From: Mogibacterium diversum
GTDB lineage: Bacteria > Bacillota > Clostridia > Peptostreptococcales > Anaerovoracaceae
Assembly: GCF_002998925.1 (NCBI RefSeq)
Contig: NZ_CP027228.1
Span: 1,550,001-1,614,000 of the forward strand
Length of the DNA stretch: 64,000 bases
Reading direction: 5' to 3'
The notes below the pieces were generated by a model. That model saw nothing but the letters and a program-made list of their open reading frames with translations. It searched no databases and was not told the origin of the DNA. The first letter of the stretch is position 1. The number at the start of each line of letters is the position of its first letter. Shown piece after piece: positions 52,793 through 61,157 of this stretch. The position numbers and the translations under genes are program-made.

Positions 52793-54580
52793 ATGGGACG
52801 CGATATGAATACTAAACTATCTATTATTGAACTAGATGTTCTAAAGACCTTGAATAGTCAGGAGGGTGCGACTCAGAGAGAAATAGCCGAGATGAACGGC
52901 GCATCGCTCGGCAGTGTGAACGGTGCGATTGTTAAGCTCAGAGAGCTCGGGTATATAAGTGCTGAGAATACACTTACAGACGAGGCGAAGGAACTGCTTA
53001 AGGGGACTAAGCCGCAAAATGCGGTTATATTAGCGGCTGGATTTGGCATGAGAATGGTTCCGATTAACACCGTCTATCCGAAAGCCATGCTAAAGGTTCA
53101 TGGGGAAGTTCTGATAGAACGTTTAATAAGGCAACTGCATGAGGCTGGAATCACCAAGATTGATGTCGTGGTTGGATTCATGAAAGAGAGCTTCGAATAT
53201 CTCATAGATGAGTATGGTGTAAACCTGATTACTAACAGAGATTATGCAAGCAAGGAAAACCTCCACTCGCTTAAGCTTGCAAGCGCTCAGCTCGGCAATA
53301 CATATGTGATTCCGTCAGATATCTGGTTTAGAGAGAACCCATTTGCAGAGTGCGAACCATACTCATGGTATATGGTAGCTGAGAGTAAGAATGCGCATAG
53401 CAGGGTTAAGCTGAACAGAAATAAAGAGCTCATAGACATCGGGAATTCTACGAATAAGAAGCTCAAGATGATGGGGGTTGCATATATAAGCAATATAGAT
53501 GCAGATGAGGTGAGAATAAGGATTGCGAAATTTAGTGATCAAGATGATTGTTACTGGGAAGATGCGCTATACACAGAATCGAGACCTCGCAAGATGATGC
53601 TGCTTGCCAAGAAAGTACCCGAAAATTTCGCTGTGGGAATCAATACGTATGACCAACTCTGCACTTTCGACTCTGGTTCGGAGAGCCTTCAGTCTGACGC
53701 AATAGATATACTAGCTAAAGTGTTTGACGTCGACACTAGTGAAATTACGAACATAGAGGTGCTTAAGAAAGGGATGACAAATAGATCATTCCTGTTCAGG
53801 TGTAAGGGCGAAAAGTATATCATGAGAATCCCTGGAGAAGGCACCGAACGGCTAATCAATAGGGAACACGAATACCAGGTATATGAAGCTATAAAAGATA
53901 AGGGGATTAGCGATGATATCATCTACTTCGATGTAAAAAATGGGTATAAAGTGACGAAATTCCTCGAAAATACGCGAAATTGCGACCCAGAAGATTGGGA
54001 AGAAGTCGCAAAGTGTATGAAAGTTCTAAGGAAGTTCCATAGTTTGGACTTAAAAGTTGAGCACGACTTCGATATATTTGGTGAAATCGAATTATATGAA
54101 AAGCTTTGGGGTGAAAATAAATCGATCTACAGAGATTATACGAAGACAAAACAGAAGATCTATAAACTCAAGCAATTTGTTGATTCGTTAAATCCTCATA
54201 GGTGCCTAGCGCATATCGATGCGGTTCCAGATAACTTCTTGTTCTGTAATCATGGAGGCGGAAAGGATGACATTCGAATTATCGACTGGGAATATGCTGG
54301 AATGCAGGATCCTCACGTAGATTTGGCGATGTTTTCTTTATACAGCATGTATTCGAAGGATGAAATTGACAAATTAAATAATATCTACTTTGATGGGGCA
54401 TGCAATAACGAGAATAGAGCGAAGATATATGCATATATCTCAATTTGTGGGCTACTATGGTCAAATTGGTGTGAGTATAAGAGACAGCTTGGAGTAGAAT
54501 TCGGGGAATATTCCCTAAAACAATATAGATATGCCAAGGAATACTACAAATACGCATCAGAATTGATAGAATCTCTGTAA
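52793..54580 (+). CDS. Winged helix - CTP:phosphocholine cytidylyltransferase - choline kinase fusion (LicC-LicA)
   Basis: 595-residue three-part protein. Residues about 5-70 form a winged helix (ATQREIAEMNGASLGSVNGA). Residues about 75-300 are a nucleotidyltransferase (NAVILAAGFGMRMVPIN and YPKAMLKVHGEVLIERLIRQ) of LicC type, which makes CDP-choline. Residues about 300-595 are a choline/aminoglycoside-type kinase with the catalytic loop LAHIDAVPDNFLF and IRIIDWEYAG. One chain thus would carry out both steps from choline to CDP-choline. The in-frame ATG at 52805 is an alternative start; neither has a strong ribosome site. The N-terminal HTH may sense or autoregulate. It is followed 32 bp later by a choline-type transporter. 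Confidence 0.88.
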   Translation: MGRDMNTKLSIIELDVLKTLNSQEGATQREIAEMNGASLGSVNGAIVKLRELGYISAENTLTDEAKELLKGTKPQNAVILAAGFGMRMVPINTVYPKAMLKVHGEVLIERLIRQLHEAGITKIDVVVGFMKESFEYLIDEYGVNLITNRDYASKENLHSLKLASAQLGNTYVIPSDIWFRENPFAECEPYSWYMVAESKNAHSRVKLNRNKELIDIGNSTNKKLKMMGVAYISNIDADEVRIRIAKFSDQDDCYWEDALYTESRPRKMMLLAKKVPENFAVGINTYDQLCTFDSGSESLQSDAIDILAKVFDVDTSEITNIEVLKKGMTNRSFLFRCKGEKYIMRIPGEGTERLINREHEYQVYEAIKDKGISDDIIYFDVKNGYKVTKFLENTRNCDPEDWEEVAKCMKVLRKFHSLDLKVEHDFDIFGEIELYEKLWGENKSIYRDYTKTKQKIYKLKQFVDSLNPHRCLAHIDAVPDNFLFCNHGGGKDDIRIIDWEYAGMQDPHVDLAMFSLYSMYSKDEIDKLNNIYFDGACNNENRAKIYAYISICGLLWSNWCEYKRQLGVEFGEYSLKQYRYAKEYYKYASELIESL

Positions 54581-54612
54581 TTTTTACAGTATAAAGAAAG
54601 GAAAATGCCGAT

Positions 54613-56220
54613 ATGAATGATAAAAAAAGCGTTCCAGCTACACGCAAGCAAATTGATTGGGTGATCACACTAGTGCCACTAGCGATAATATGTTGTATGA
54701 GTGTGCTTTTCTTTGCTTTTCCAAACAAATCTAAATCCGTGCTGACGAGCATTCGATATGTCCTCGGAGATAGATTTGGGTCATACTATTTAATCATCGG
54801 AGTTCTAATACTCTCAATTTCTATTTACATGGCATTTTCGAAATATGGGGATATCGTCCTAGGTGGGCAGGATGAAAAACCAAAATACAGTTTCTTCACC
54901 TGGGGTGCTATGATGTTCACATGCGGACTTGCTGCAGACATACTGTTTTATTCATTTGCCGAATGGGTGCTCTATGCAACAGATCCACATGTAAAAAGTC
55001 TTGGCTCAATTCAGGAGTGGGCGGGGGTATTTCCGCTGTTTCACTGGAGCCTCATACCATGGGCGTTTTACCTTGTGCTAGCGGTTTCCTTTGGTTTCAT
55101 GCTTCATGTTAGAAACAGAGATAAGCAGAAATTCTCAGAGGCCTGCAGACCTGTGCTAGGCAAACACACGGATGGAATTCTAGGCAGGCTTATAGACCTA
55201 CTTGCGGTATTTGCACTGCTTGCCGGAACAGCTACAACATTCAGCGTTGCCACACCGCTTATGGCTAGCATTATTAAAATCGTATTCCACGTAGAGCTTA
55301 GCCGCATCACGCTTTCAATAATAATTCTGCTGATAACATGTGCGATTTACACATACTCGCTTTTGCATGGTTTCAAGGGCATCAGCATCCTTGCAAAAAT
55401 ATGCATTTACCTGTTCTTTGGACTACTCGCTTACGTGCTATTCGTCGGGGGTAAGACAGGATATATTATCGATACTGGTATAGAGTCCATAGGCAGAATG
55501 CTTCAGCACTTTATCGAGTTATCTACATTTACGGACCCAGAGAGAAAGACGCTATTCCCGCAGAATTACACAATTTATTACTGGGCATACTGGATGGTTT
55601 GGTGTGTCGCAGCTCCATTCTTCATAGGCACGATTTCACGTGGTAGAACCGTAAGACAGACCATCGTTGGAGGATATGGATTTGGAGCAGGTTCGACGAT
55701 TATAAGCTTTATAATTCTTGGGAATTACTCGCTTGGCAAAGAGCTAGTCGACGGCATTCCTCTAATAAAATCGTACACAGAGAACGGTGATATGTATGGA
55801 CTCATTATTAATATCGTGAGGACACTTCCTTGCTCGACGATGGTTCTGATTGTACTGATACTGACAATGGTTGCATTCTATGCGACTTCGTTCGATTCCA
55901 TCGCTTACATCGCTTCCTGCTATAGCTACAGGAGGCTCAAGGATGGAGAGGCTCCAAACCGAATGATTCAGCTGATGTGGTGCTTGTTATTGATTGTCCT
56001 ACCAATTGCGCTGCTTTTCTCTGAAAGCTCTATGAGCAATATTCAGTCGGTCAGCATAATTGCGGCCTTTCCTATCGCGGCGGTGATTACGCTTATCGCT
56101 GTTAGCTTCCTAAAGGATGCGGGGGAATTCATGAAAGGCTTAAGAGGATACACTCCTAGAGGCCGTACACAAGAAGAAGCTGAGGGAAGTGCGAGACATG
56201 AGGATTCAGAAAATGATTAA
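54613..56220 (+). CDS. BCCT-family choline/betaine/carnitine transporter
   Basis: 535-residue membrane protein of the BCCT family with about twelve helices. The signature aromatic region reads YTIYYWAYWMVWCVAAPFFI, followed by ISRGRTVRQTIVGG. An N-terminal charged tail precedes the first helix. Sitting between two LicC-type genes it most likely imports choline, the job done by LicB in other lic loci, although LicB itself belongs to a different family. AAAGGAAA precedes the ATG. It overlaps the next gene by 23 bp. Confidence 0.9.
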   Translation: MNDKKSVPATRKQIDWVITLVPLAIICCMSVLFFAFPNKSKSVLTSIRYVLGDRFGSYYLIIGVLILSISIYMAFSKYGDIVLGGQDEKPKYSFFTWGAMMFTCGLAADILFYSFAEWVLYATDPHVKSLGSIQEWAGVFPLFHWSLIPWAFYLVLAVSFGFMLHVRNRDKQKFSEACRPVLGKHTDGILGRLIDLLAVFALLAGTATTFSVATPLMASIIKIVFHVELSRITLSIIILLITCAIYTYSLLHGFKGISILAKICIYLFFGLLAYVLFVGGKTGYIIDTGIESIGRMLQHFIELSTFTDPERKTLFPQNYTIYYWAYWMVWCVAAPFFIGTISRGRTVRQTIVGGYGFGAGSTIISFIILGNYSLGKELVDGIPLIKSYTENGDMYGLIINIVRTLPCSTMVLIVLILTMVAFYATSFDSIAYIASCYSYRRLKDGEAPNRMIQLMWCLLLIVLPIALLFSESSMSNIQSVSIIAAFPIAAVITLIAVSFLKDAGEFMKGLRGYTPRGRTQEEAEGSARHEDSEND

Positions 56221-57076
56221 GGTAGATAATGCGGTTATACTAGCTGCAGGTGCATCTAGCAGATTCGCACCTCTTTCATATGAGAGACATAAAGCTCTAA
56301 TCGAAGTTAAGGGTGAGGTGCTAATCGAGCGACAGATAAGGCAGCTTAGAGAGGCTGGAGTCAAAGATATATATGTAGTTACTGGTTACAAAAGTGAACA
56401 GTTCTCATACCTTGTAGAGAAATTTGGTGTGAAGCTTGTGCACAATAGCGAGTATGCGACTCGCAACAACCACTCGAGTATTCACGTGGTTAGAGATGTG
56501 CTCAGCAATTCTTATATATGTTCTGCAGACAACTATTTTGCAGAAAATCCGTTTAATGATGCAGAAGAGGGCGCATTTTACAGTGGGATATATGCAGATG
56601 GTTATACGAAAGAATGGTGCATGGAAACCAATCAAGATGGCTACATAACTGAAGTCAAGATTGGTGGAAATGACGCGTGGTACATGCTAGGTCATGTGTT
56701 CTGGGATGAAAAATTCAGCAAGCGCTTCACAGAAATTCTTGAGCAGAGCTACAATGCTCCGGATATTGTCGATAAACTCTGGGAAGACATATATATCGAA
56801 CACATACAAGAGCTTAAGATGAAATTAAAAAAATATGATGCTGATTATATTTTTGAATTCGATACTCTTGATGAACTTCGGGAGTTTGATGAATCGTATG
56901 TTAGAGATACGCGCTCGTCTATCCTCAAAGATATAGCAGAGAGTCTTGGCGTAAATGAAGCTGAACTTAAGGATTTTCAAGCAGTTAAGGCTGTAGATAA
57001 TCGTGCTACAGGCTTTAAGTTCGTGTGCAAAGGCAAAGGATACACTTACGAATACGGTTCAGATAAATTTATATAG
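56198..57076 (+). CDS. licC: LicC-type nucleotidyltransferase with remnant of a kinase domain
   Basis: 292-residue protein. The nucleotidyltransferase core (about 6-235) has NAVILAAGASSRFAPLSYER and GEVLIERQIRQLREAG, plus YICSADNYFAENPF. These align along their length with the LicC part of the upstream fusion. After it, about 50 residues (LGVNEAELKDFQAVKAVDNR then FKFVCKGKGYTYEYG) match the start of the fusion's kinase domain and then stop. ATG 56198 follows GAGGGAAG; ATG 56213 with GAGGA is the alternative. Both overlap the transporter gene. It probably makes CDP-choline or a related CDP-alcohol. Confidence 0.82.
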   Translation: MRIQKMIKVDNAVILAAGASSRFAPLSYERHKALIEVKGEVLIERQIRQLREAGVKDIYVVTGYKSEQFSYLVEKFGVKLVHNSEYATRNNHSSIHVVRDVLSNSYICSADNYFAENPFNDAEEGAFYSGIYADGYTKEWCMETNQDGYITEVKIGGNDAWYMLGHVFWDEKFSKRFTEILEQSYNAPDIVDKLWEDIYIEHIQELKMKLKKYDADYIFEFDTLDELREFDESYVRDTRSSILKDIAESLGVNEAELKDFQAVKAVDNRATGFKFVCKGKGYTYEYGSDKFI

Positions 57077-57175
57077 ATAACTTGCTTATTGATGGCAAGT
57101 GTGGAATTAATGTGAAATAATTTAAAAATAAGGGTTGTTTATCACAATTTGCTAGCTTTTTATAGGTCATGCGTT

Positions 57176-57204
57176 TTGACTAATTCGCTCATAATAGGTA
57201 TAAT
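57176..57204 (+). promoter_or_regulatory. Promoter of the glycan locus
   Basis: TTGACT (57176-57181), 17 bp, perfect TATAAT (57199-57204), about 49 bp before the dehydratase ATG. It is near-consensus and marks the start of the operon that runs to the window end. Confidence 0.9.
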
Positions 57205-57252
57205 ATTATGATAAATTTCGCGTGGTATGCGAAAAATTAGAGACTAATATAC

Positions 57253-59154
57253 ATGATGACTTCAAAGAAAGCAGGCATGATTATGGATATTAACAGCAAA
57301 CTGAATTTTGATAAAGCATCTCTGATTAAGACATGCTTACTTATAATCTGCGATTTAATGGCGATCGAGGTTGCCTCGTTTCTAGCGCTCTTTATAAGAT
57401 TTGATTTCTCGCTTGATGAGCCTATGGGCTCGTACTGGGAGATGTTTAAGGGTCATCAGTTTATCGTGATGGTCCTAGGAATTGTCATATTCACAGTTTG
57501 CCACATGTACTCAAGCCTTTGGTCGTATGTAGGCATACGAGATATGCTTAATGTGCTCGTAGCCACAGTCCTGTATACGCTAATGGTCACAACTATATTC
57601 GCTTTCTTTGAACAGCAGAACTACGGGATGCCGAGAAGCTTTTATTTGCTTTCCGGTGGATTTTTATTTGCGATAACTTTTTTCGTCAGATTCATTGCTA
57701 GGGCAGCGAGAGAGCTTAAGGGCTTTGGAAATAGCCGTGGACAGGCAAAGAGGGCGATGATTATAGGTGCAGGTGCTGCAGGAGCAGGGCTTATAAAGGA
57801 GATAAAGGCAAATCCGAGCCTCAGAAAGAAAATAATCTGCCTTGTTGATGATGACGAGTCCAAGATTGGTAAGAGAATGAATGGTGTTCGTATCGCTGGT
57901 ACTACGAAGGACATCGAGGCACTTGCCCAGAGGTATTCAATCAACCAGATTCTCCTTGCGATGCCGTCCGCATCTGGTGAAGAGAAAAAGAGAATTCTAG
58001 ATATATGCAAGCAGACGGGCTGTGAGATGATGATCGTTCCGGGGATATATCAGATTATTCGCGGAGATGTTAGCGTATCGCAGTTAAAGCATGTGGATGT
58101 AAATGATTTGCTTGGTAGAGATCCTATCGAAGTCGATATCGATGGAATCATGGAGTATGTGTCTGACAAAGTCGTTATGGTCACAGGCGCAGGTGGATCG
58201 ATAGGAAGCGAGCTCTGCCGCCAGATTGCTAGTCACAATCCTAAGCAGTTAGTCATGCTGGATATCTATGAAAATACAACGTATGAGATACAGAATGAGC
58301 TTAAGAGAGAATTTCCTGAGCTCAATCTTGTTGTGCTTATAGCGTCTGTAAGGAACACGAAGAGAATTGACAAAATCTTTGAGATGTATAGACCTGAAAT
58401 CGTATATCACGCAGCTGCACATAAGCATGTACCGCTCATGGAAGCCAGCCCTAATGAGGCGATTAAGAACAACGTACTAGGTACATGGAAGCTCGTTCAG
58501 GCGTCGGATAAGTGGAATGTTAAAAAGTTCGTGCTCATCTCTACAGATAAAGCAGTAAACCCAACTAATATCATGGGAGCATCTAAGAGACTGTGTGAGA
58601 TGATCATTCAGACTTATAACAACAGGTCCCAAACGGAGTTCGTAGCAGTTAGATTTGGAAATGTACTTGGAAGTCATGGAAGTGTTATTCCATTATTTAG
58701 AAGACAAATCGCAGAAGGCGGACCGGTTACAGTTACACACCCAGATATCATCAGATACTTTATGACGATTCCAGAAGCTGTTTCGCTAGTGCTCCAAGCA
58801 GGGGCTTTTGCGAAGGGTGGAGAGATTTTTGTGCTGGATATGGGAAAACCTGTCAAGATTGATGACCTCGCAAGGAACCTCATTCTGCTGTCAGGGCTTA
58901 AGCCAGGAATCGATATCGAGATTAAGTATGTAGGATTAAGACCTGGAGAAAAGCTATTCGAAGAACTTTTAATGGATGAAGAGGGACTTCAGGATACAGC
59001 AAATAAGATGATCCACATTGGACATCCGATTAATATCGATGAAGAGAAATTTATCGAGGAGCTTAACGAGCTTAAGGACTATGTAGAGGGCGAGCCTGAT
59101 GATATCAAGCGGTATATCAAAAACATAGTCCCAACATACACACCAAAAAACTAA
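57253..59154 (+). CDS. Membrane UDP-HexNAc 4,6-dehydratase (PglF/WbpM/CapD family)
   Basis: 633-residue enzyme. Four N-terminal helices (about 20-140) precede a first Rossmann-like domain (RAMIIGAGAAGAGLIKEI) and the catalytic SDR domain with VTGAGGSIGSELCRQI (about 310), AAHKHVPLMEASPNEA and ISTDKAVNPTNIMGASKR, where Met replaces the usual SDR tyrosine, as in PglF/WbpM. It forms a UDP-4-keto-6-deoxy-hexosamine. The next gene is the matching aminotransferase. The start is uncertain: ATG 57253 has no good ribosome site, and ATG 57283 (MDINSKLN) is possible. It is the first gene of the glycan operon. Confidence 0.9.
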   Translation: MMTSKKAGMIMDINSKLNFDKASLIKTCLLIICDLMAIEVASFLALFIRFDFSLDEPMGSYWEMFKGHQFIVMVLGIVIFTVCHMYSSLWSYVGIRDMLNVLVATVLYTLMVTTIFAFFEQQNYGMPRSFYLLSGGFLFAITFFVRFIARAARELKGFGNSRGQAKRAMIIGAGAAGAGLIKEIKANPSLRKKIICLVDDDESKIGKRMNGVRIAGTTKDIEALAQRYSINQILLAMPSASGEEKKRILDICKQTGCEMMIVPGIYQIIRGDVSVSQLKHVDVNDLLGRDPIEVDIDGIMEYVSDKVVMVTGAGGSIGSELCRQIASHNPKQLVMLDIYENTTYEIQNELKREFPELNLVVLIASVRNTKRIDKIFEMYRPEIVYHAAAHKHVPLMEASPNEAIKNNVLGTWKLVQASDKWNVKKFVLISTDKAVNPTNIMGASKRLCEMIIQTYNNRSQTEFVAVRFGNVLGSHGSVIPLFRRQIAEGGPVTVTHPDIIRYFMTIPEAVSLVLQAGAFAKGGEIFVLDMGKPVKIDDLARNLILLSGLKPGIDIEIKYVGLRPGEKLFEELLMDEEGLQDTANKMIHIGHPINIDEEKFIEELNELKDYVEGEPDDIKRYIKNIVPTYTPKN

Positions 59155-59201
59155 GGTGTATAATTACATGATTGTAAAAAATGCTAGGAGGCATATCACA
59201 C

Positions 59202-60413
59202 ATGAAAGTACCATTTTCACCACCGGATATTTCAGAACTAGAGATTAATAGAGTTGTAGAAGTCCTAAAATCTGGATGGATTACTACTGGTCCAGAGGTT
59301 AAGGAATTCGAGAGAAGAATTGCAGAATATATCGGCGTTGATAAAGCCGTTGCCCTTTCATCGGCTACCGCATCACTAGAAGCAGCACTTCACATTCTGG
59401 GAATCGGTGAAGGCGATGAGGTTATCGTGCCTGCATACACATATACAGCATCTGCTAGCCCTGTAGTACACAAAGGGGCGAAGCTTGTGATTATCGATTC
59501 TGCGCCTGAAACCTTTGAGATGGACTACGATAAGGTCGCTGAAGCTATCAATGAGAATACTAAGGCCGTTATTCCAGTTGACCTCGGAGGAATGATATGC
59601 GACTACGACAGAATATTTGAAATCGTTGAGTCGAAGAAAGACTTATTTAAGCCTGCGAATAAACTCCAAGCTGCAATTGGTAGAGTAGCTGTAATTTCTG
59701 ACGGAGCACATGCCTTTGGGTCTGTGAAGAATGGTGTTAAGGCCGGAGCGATTGCTGATTTTACGTCGTTTTCTTTCCATGCGGTTAAGAACCTTACCAC
59801 TGCAGAAGGCGGTGCGCTCGCATGGAGAAACATCGATGGGGTAGATAATGATGAGCTTTATCATGAACTACAGCTTTATTCACTACACGGACAGTCTAAG
59901 GATGCGCTATCCAAGAACAAGGCGGGGGCATGGGAGTACGATGTCGTATATCCTGCGTATAAATGCAACATGACAAATATTAATGCGGCTATCGGAATTG
60001 CTCAGCTTGAAAGATATGAAGGGCTACTTGCGAGACGTAGGGTGCTCAATGAGAGATATGAGGCTGCACTTGAGAAGCTAGGAATTAAGGTTATGCACCA
60101 TTATACAGACGAGATGACTTCTACAGGACATCTATACTTGGTAAGGATTCCAGGTGCTTCTGTAGATGACAGAAATGCGGTGATTCAGGAGATGGCGGAG
60201 CGTGAGATTGCATGTAATGTCCACTATAAGCCACTACCGATGATGACTGCATATAAGAATCTTGGATTTGATATTGCGGATTATCCAAATGCTTATCATC
60301 AGTATGAGAATCTAATTTCGTTACCGATATTCTCAACGATGACCGATGAGCAGAATGAATATGTTATTGAGAATTTTGTTGATATCCTTAAGAAGAGAGG
60401 GTTAATTAAGTAG
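59202..60413 (+). CDS. DegT/DnrJ/EryC1/StrS family sugar aminotransferase
   Basis: 403-residue PLP enzyme that aminates the C4 ketone made by the preceding dehydratase, giving a UDP-4-amino-4,6-dideoxy-sugar. It starts MKVPFSPPDISELEINRVVE and has GSGWITTGPEV-like KSGWITTGPEVKEFE. The PLP lysine lies in SFSFHAVKNLTTAEGG. The ATG at 59202 follows AGGAGG at nine bases; the upstream ATG at 59181 overlaps that site. It stops directly against the next start. Together with the dehydratase it would produce a bacillosamine/AATGal-type precursor. Confidence 0.9.
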   Translation: MKVPFSPPDISELEINRVVEVLKSGWITTGPEVKEFERRIAEYIGVDKAVALSSATASLEAALHILGIGEGDEVIVPAYTYTASASPVVHKGAKLVIIDSAPETFEMDYDKVAEAINENTKAVIPVDLGGMICDYDRIFEIVESKKDLFKPANKLQAAIGRVAVISDGAHAFGSVKNGVKAGAIADFTSFSFHAVKNLTTAEGGALAWRNIDGVDNDELYHELQLYSLHGQSKDALSKNKAGAWEYDVVYPAYKCNMTNINAAIGIAQLERYEGLLARRRVLNERYEAALEKLGIKVMHHYTDEMTSTGHLYLVRIPGASVDDRNAVIQEMAEREIACNVHYKPLPMMTAYKNLGFDIADYPNAYHQYENLISLPIFSTMTDEQNEYVIENFVDILKKRGLIK

Positions 60414-61100
60414 ATGGTTTTGTGCAAGTGGGATGACTTACCGGAGCATATGAGATGCGATGAAGTAAAGGAATATTACGACATCCTAAGCTCAAGAAAA
60501 GGCTCGCTTATAGCAAAAAGATTATTTGATTTCGTAGTTTCATTGCTGATGACCATCGTAATATCACCTATACTTCTAATCTTGATTATCTTGATTAAAG
60601 TAGATGATCCAGGACCAGCTTTTTTCAGGCAGGTAAGAGTAACGACTAACGGCAGAGAGTTCAGAATTTTCAAGTTCAGAACGATGGTTATAAACGCTGA
60701 GAAGCTTGGCGCACAGGTAACGCAGGAAAATGATCCCAGGGTTACCAAGATAGGGCATAAGCTTAGAAAGTACAGGCTTGATGAGCTTCCGCAGCTTCTC
60801 AATGTTATCACTGGCGACATGTCATTTGTTGGCACCAGACCAGAGGTTCCGAGGTATGTGGCATGCTACTCGAAAGAGATGCTCGCAACACTTCTGCTTC
60901 CGGCAGGTGTGACATCAGAAGCTAGCATAACATACAAGGATGAGAACGAACTGATCGGAAGTGCGAAAAACCCTGACGAGGTGTACGTAGATAAAGTTTT
61001 GCCAGAAAAGATGAAATATAATCTTGATGCACTTAGAAATTTTAGCTTTCTCGGTGAAATCAAGACTATGCTGAAGACGGTCGGTGCCGTTATAAAGTAA
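60414..61100 (+). CDS. Initiating sugar-phosphate transferase (PglC/WbaP-type)
   Basis: 228-residue membrane enzyme that moves a sugar-1-phosphate from UDP-sugar to undecaprenyl phosphate, starting the repeat unit on the lipid carrier. Motifs are the hydrophobic re-entrant helix near FDFVVSLLMTIVISPILLIL, DDPGPAFFRQVRVTTNGREF, KFRTMV, and LRKYRLDELPQLLNVITGDM with FVGTRPEVP. The start codon follows the aminotransferase stop with no gap, so it is coupled. The upstream genes suggest the amino-dideoxy sugar is its substrate. Confidence 0.92.
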   Translation: MVLCKWDDLPEHMRCDEVKEYYDILSSRKGSLIAKRLFDFVVSLLMTIVISPILLILIILIKVDDPGPAFFRQVRVTTNGREFRIFKFRTMVINAEKLGAQVTQENDPRVTKIGHKLRKYRLDELPQLLNVITGDMSFVGTRPEVPRYVACYSKEMLATLLLPAGVTSEASITYKDENELIGSAKNPDEVYVDKVLPEKMKYNLDALRNFSFLGEIKTMLKTVGAVIK

Positions 61101-61157
61101 GCTGTACGGATATACATTACAATCACTGCTACTTAAATGAGCGTATTGGAGGATAGT

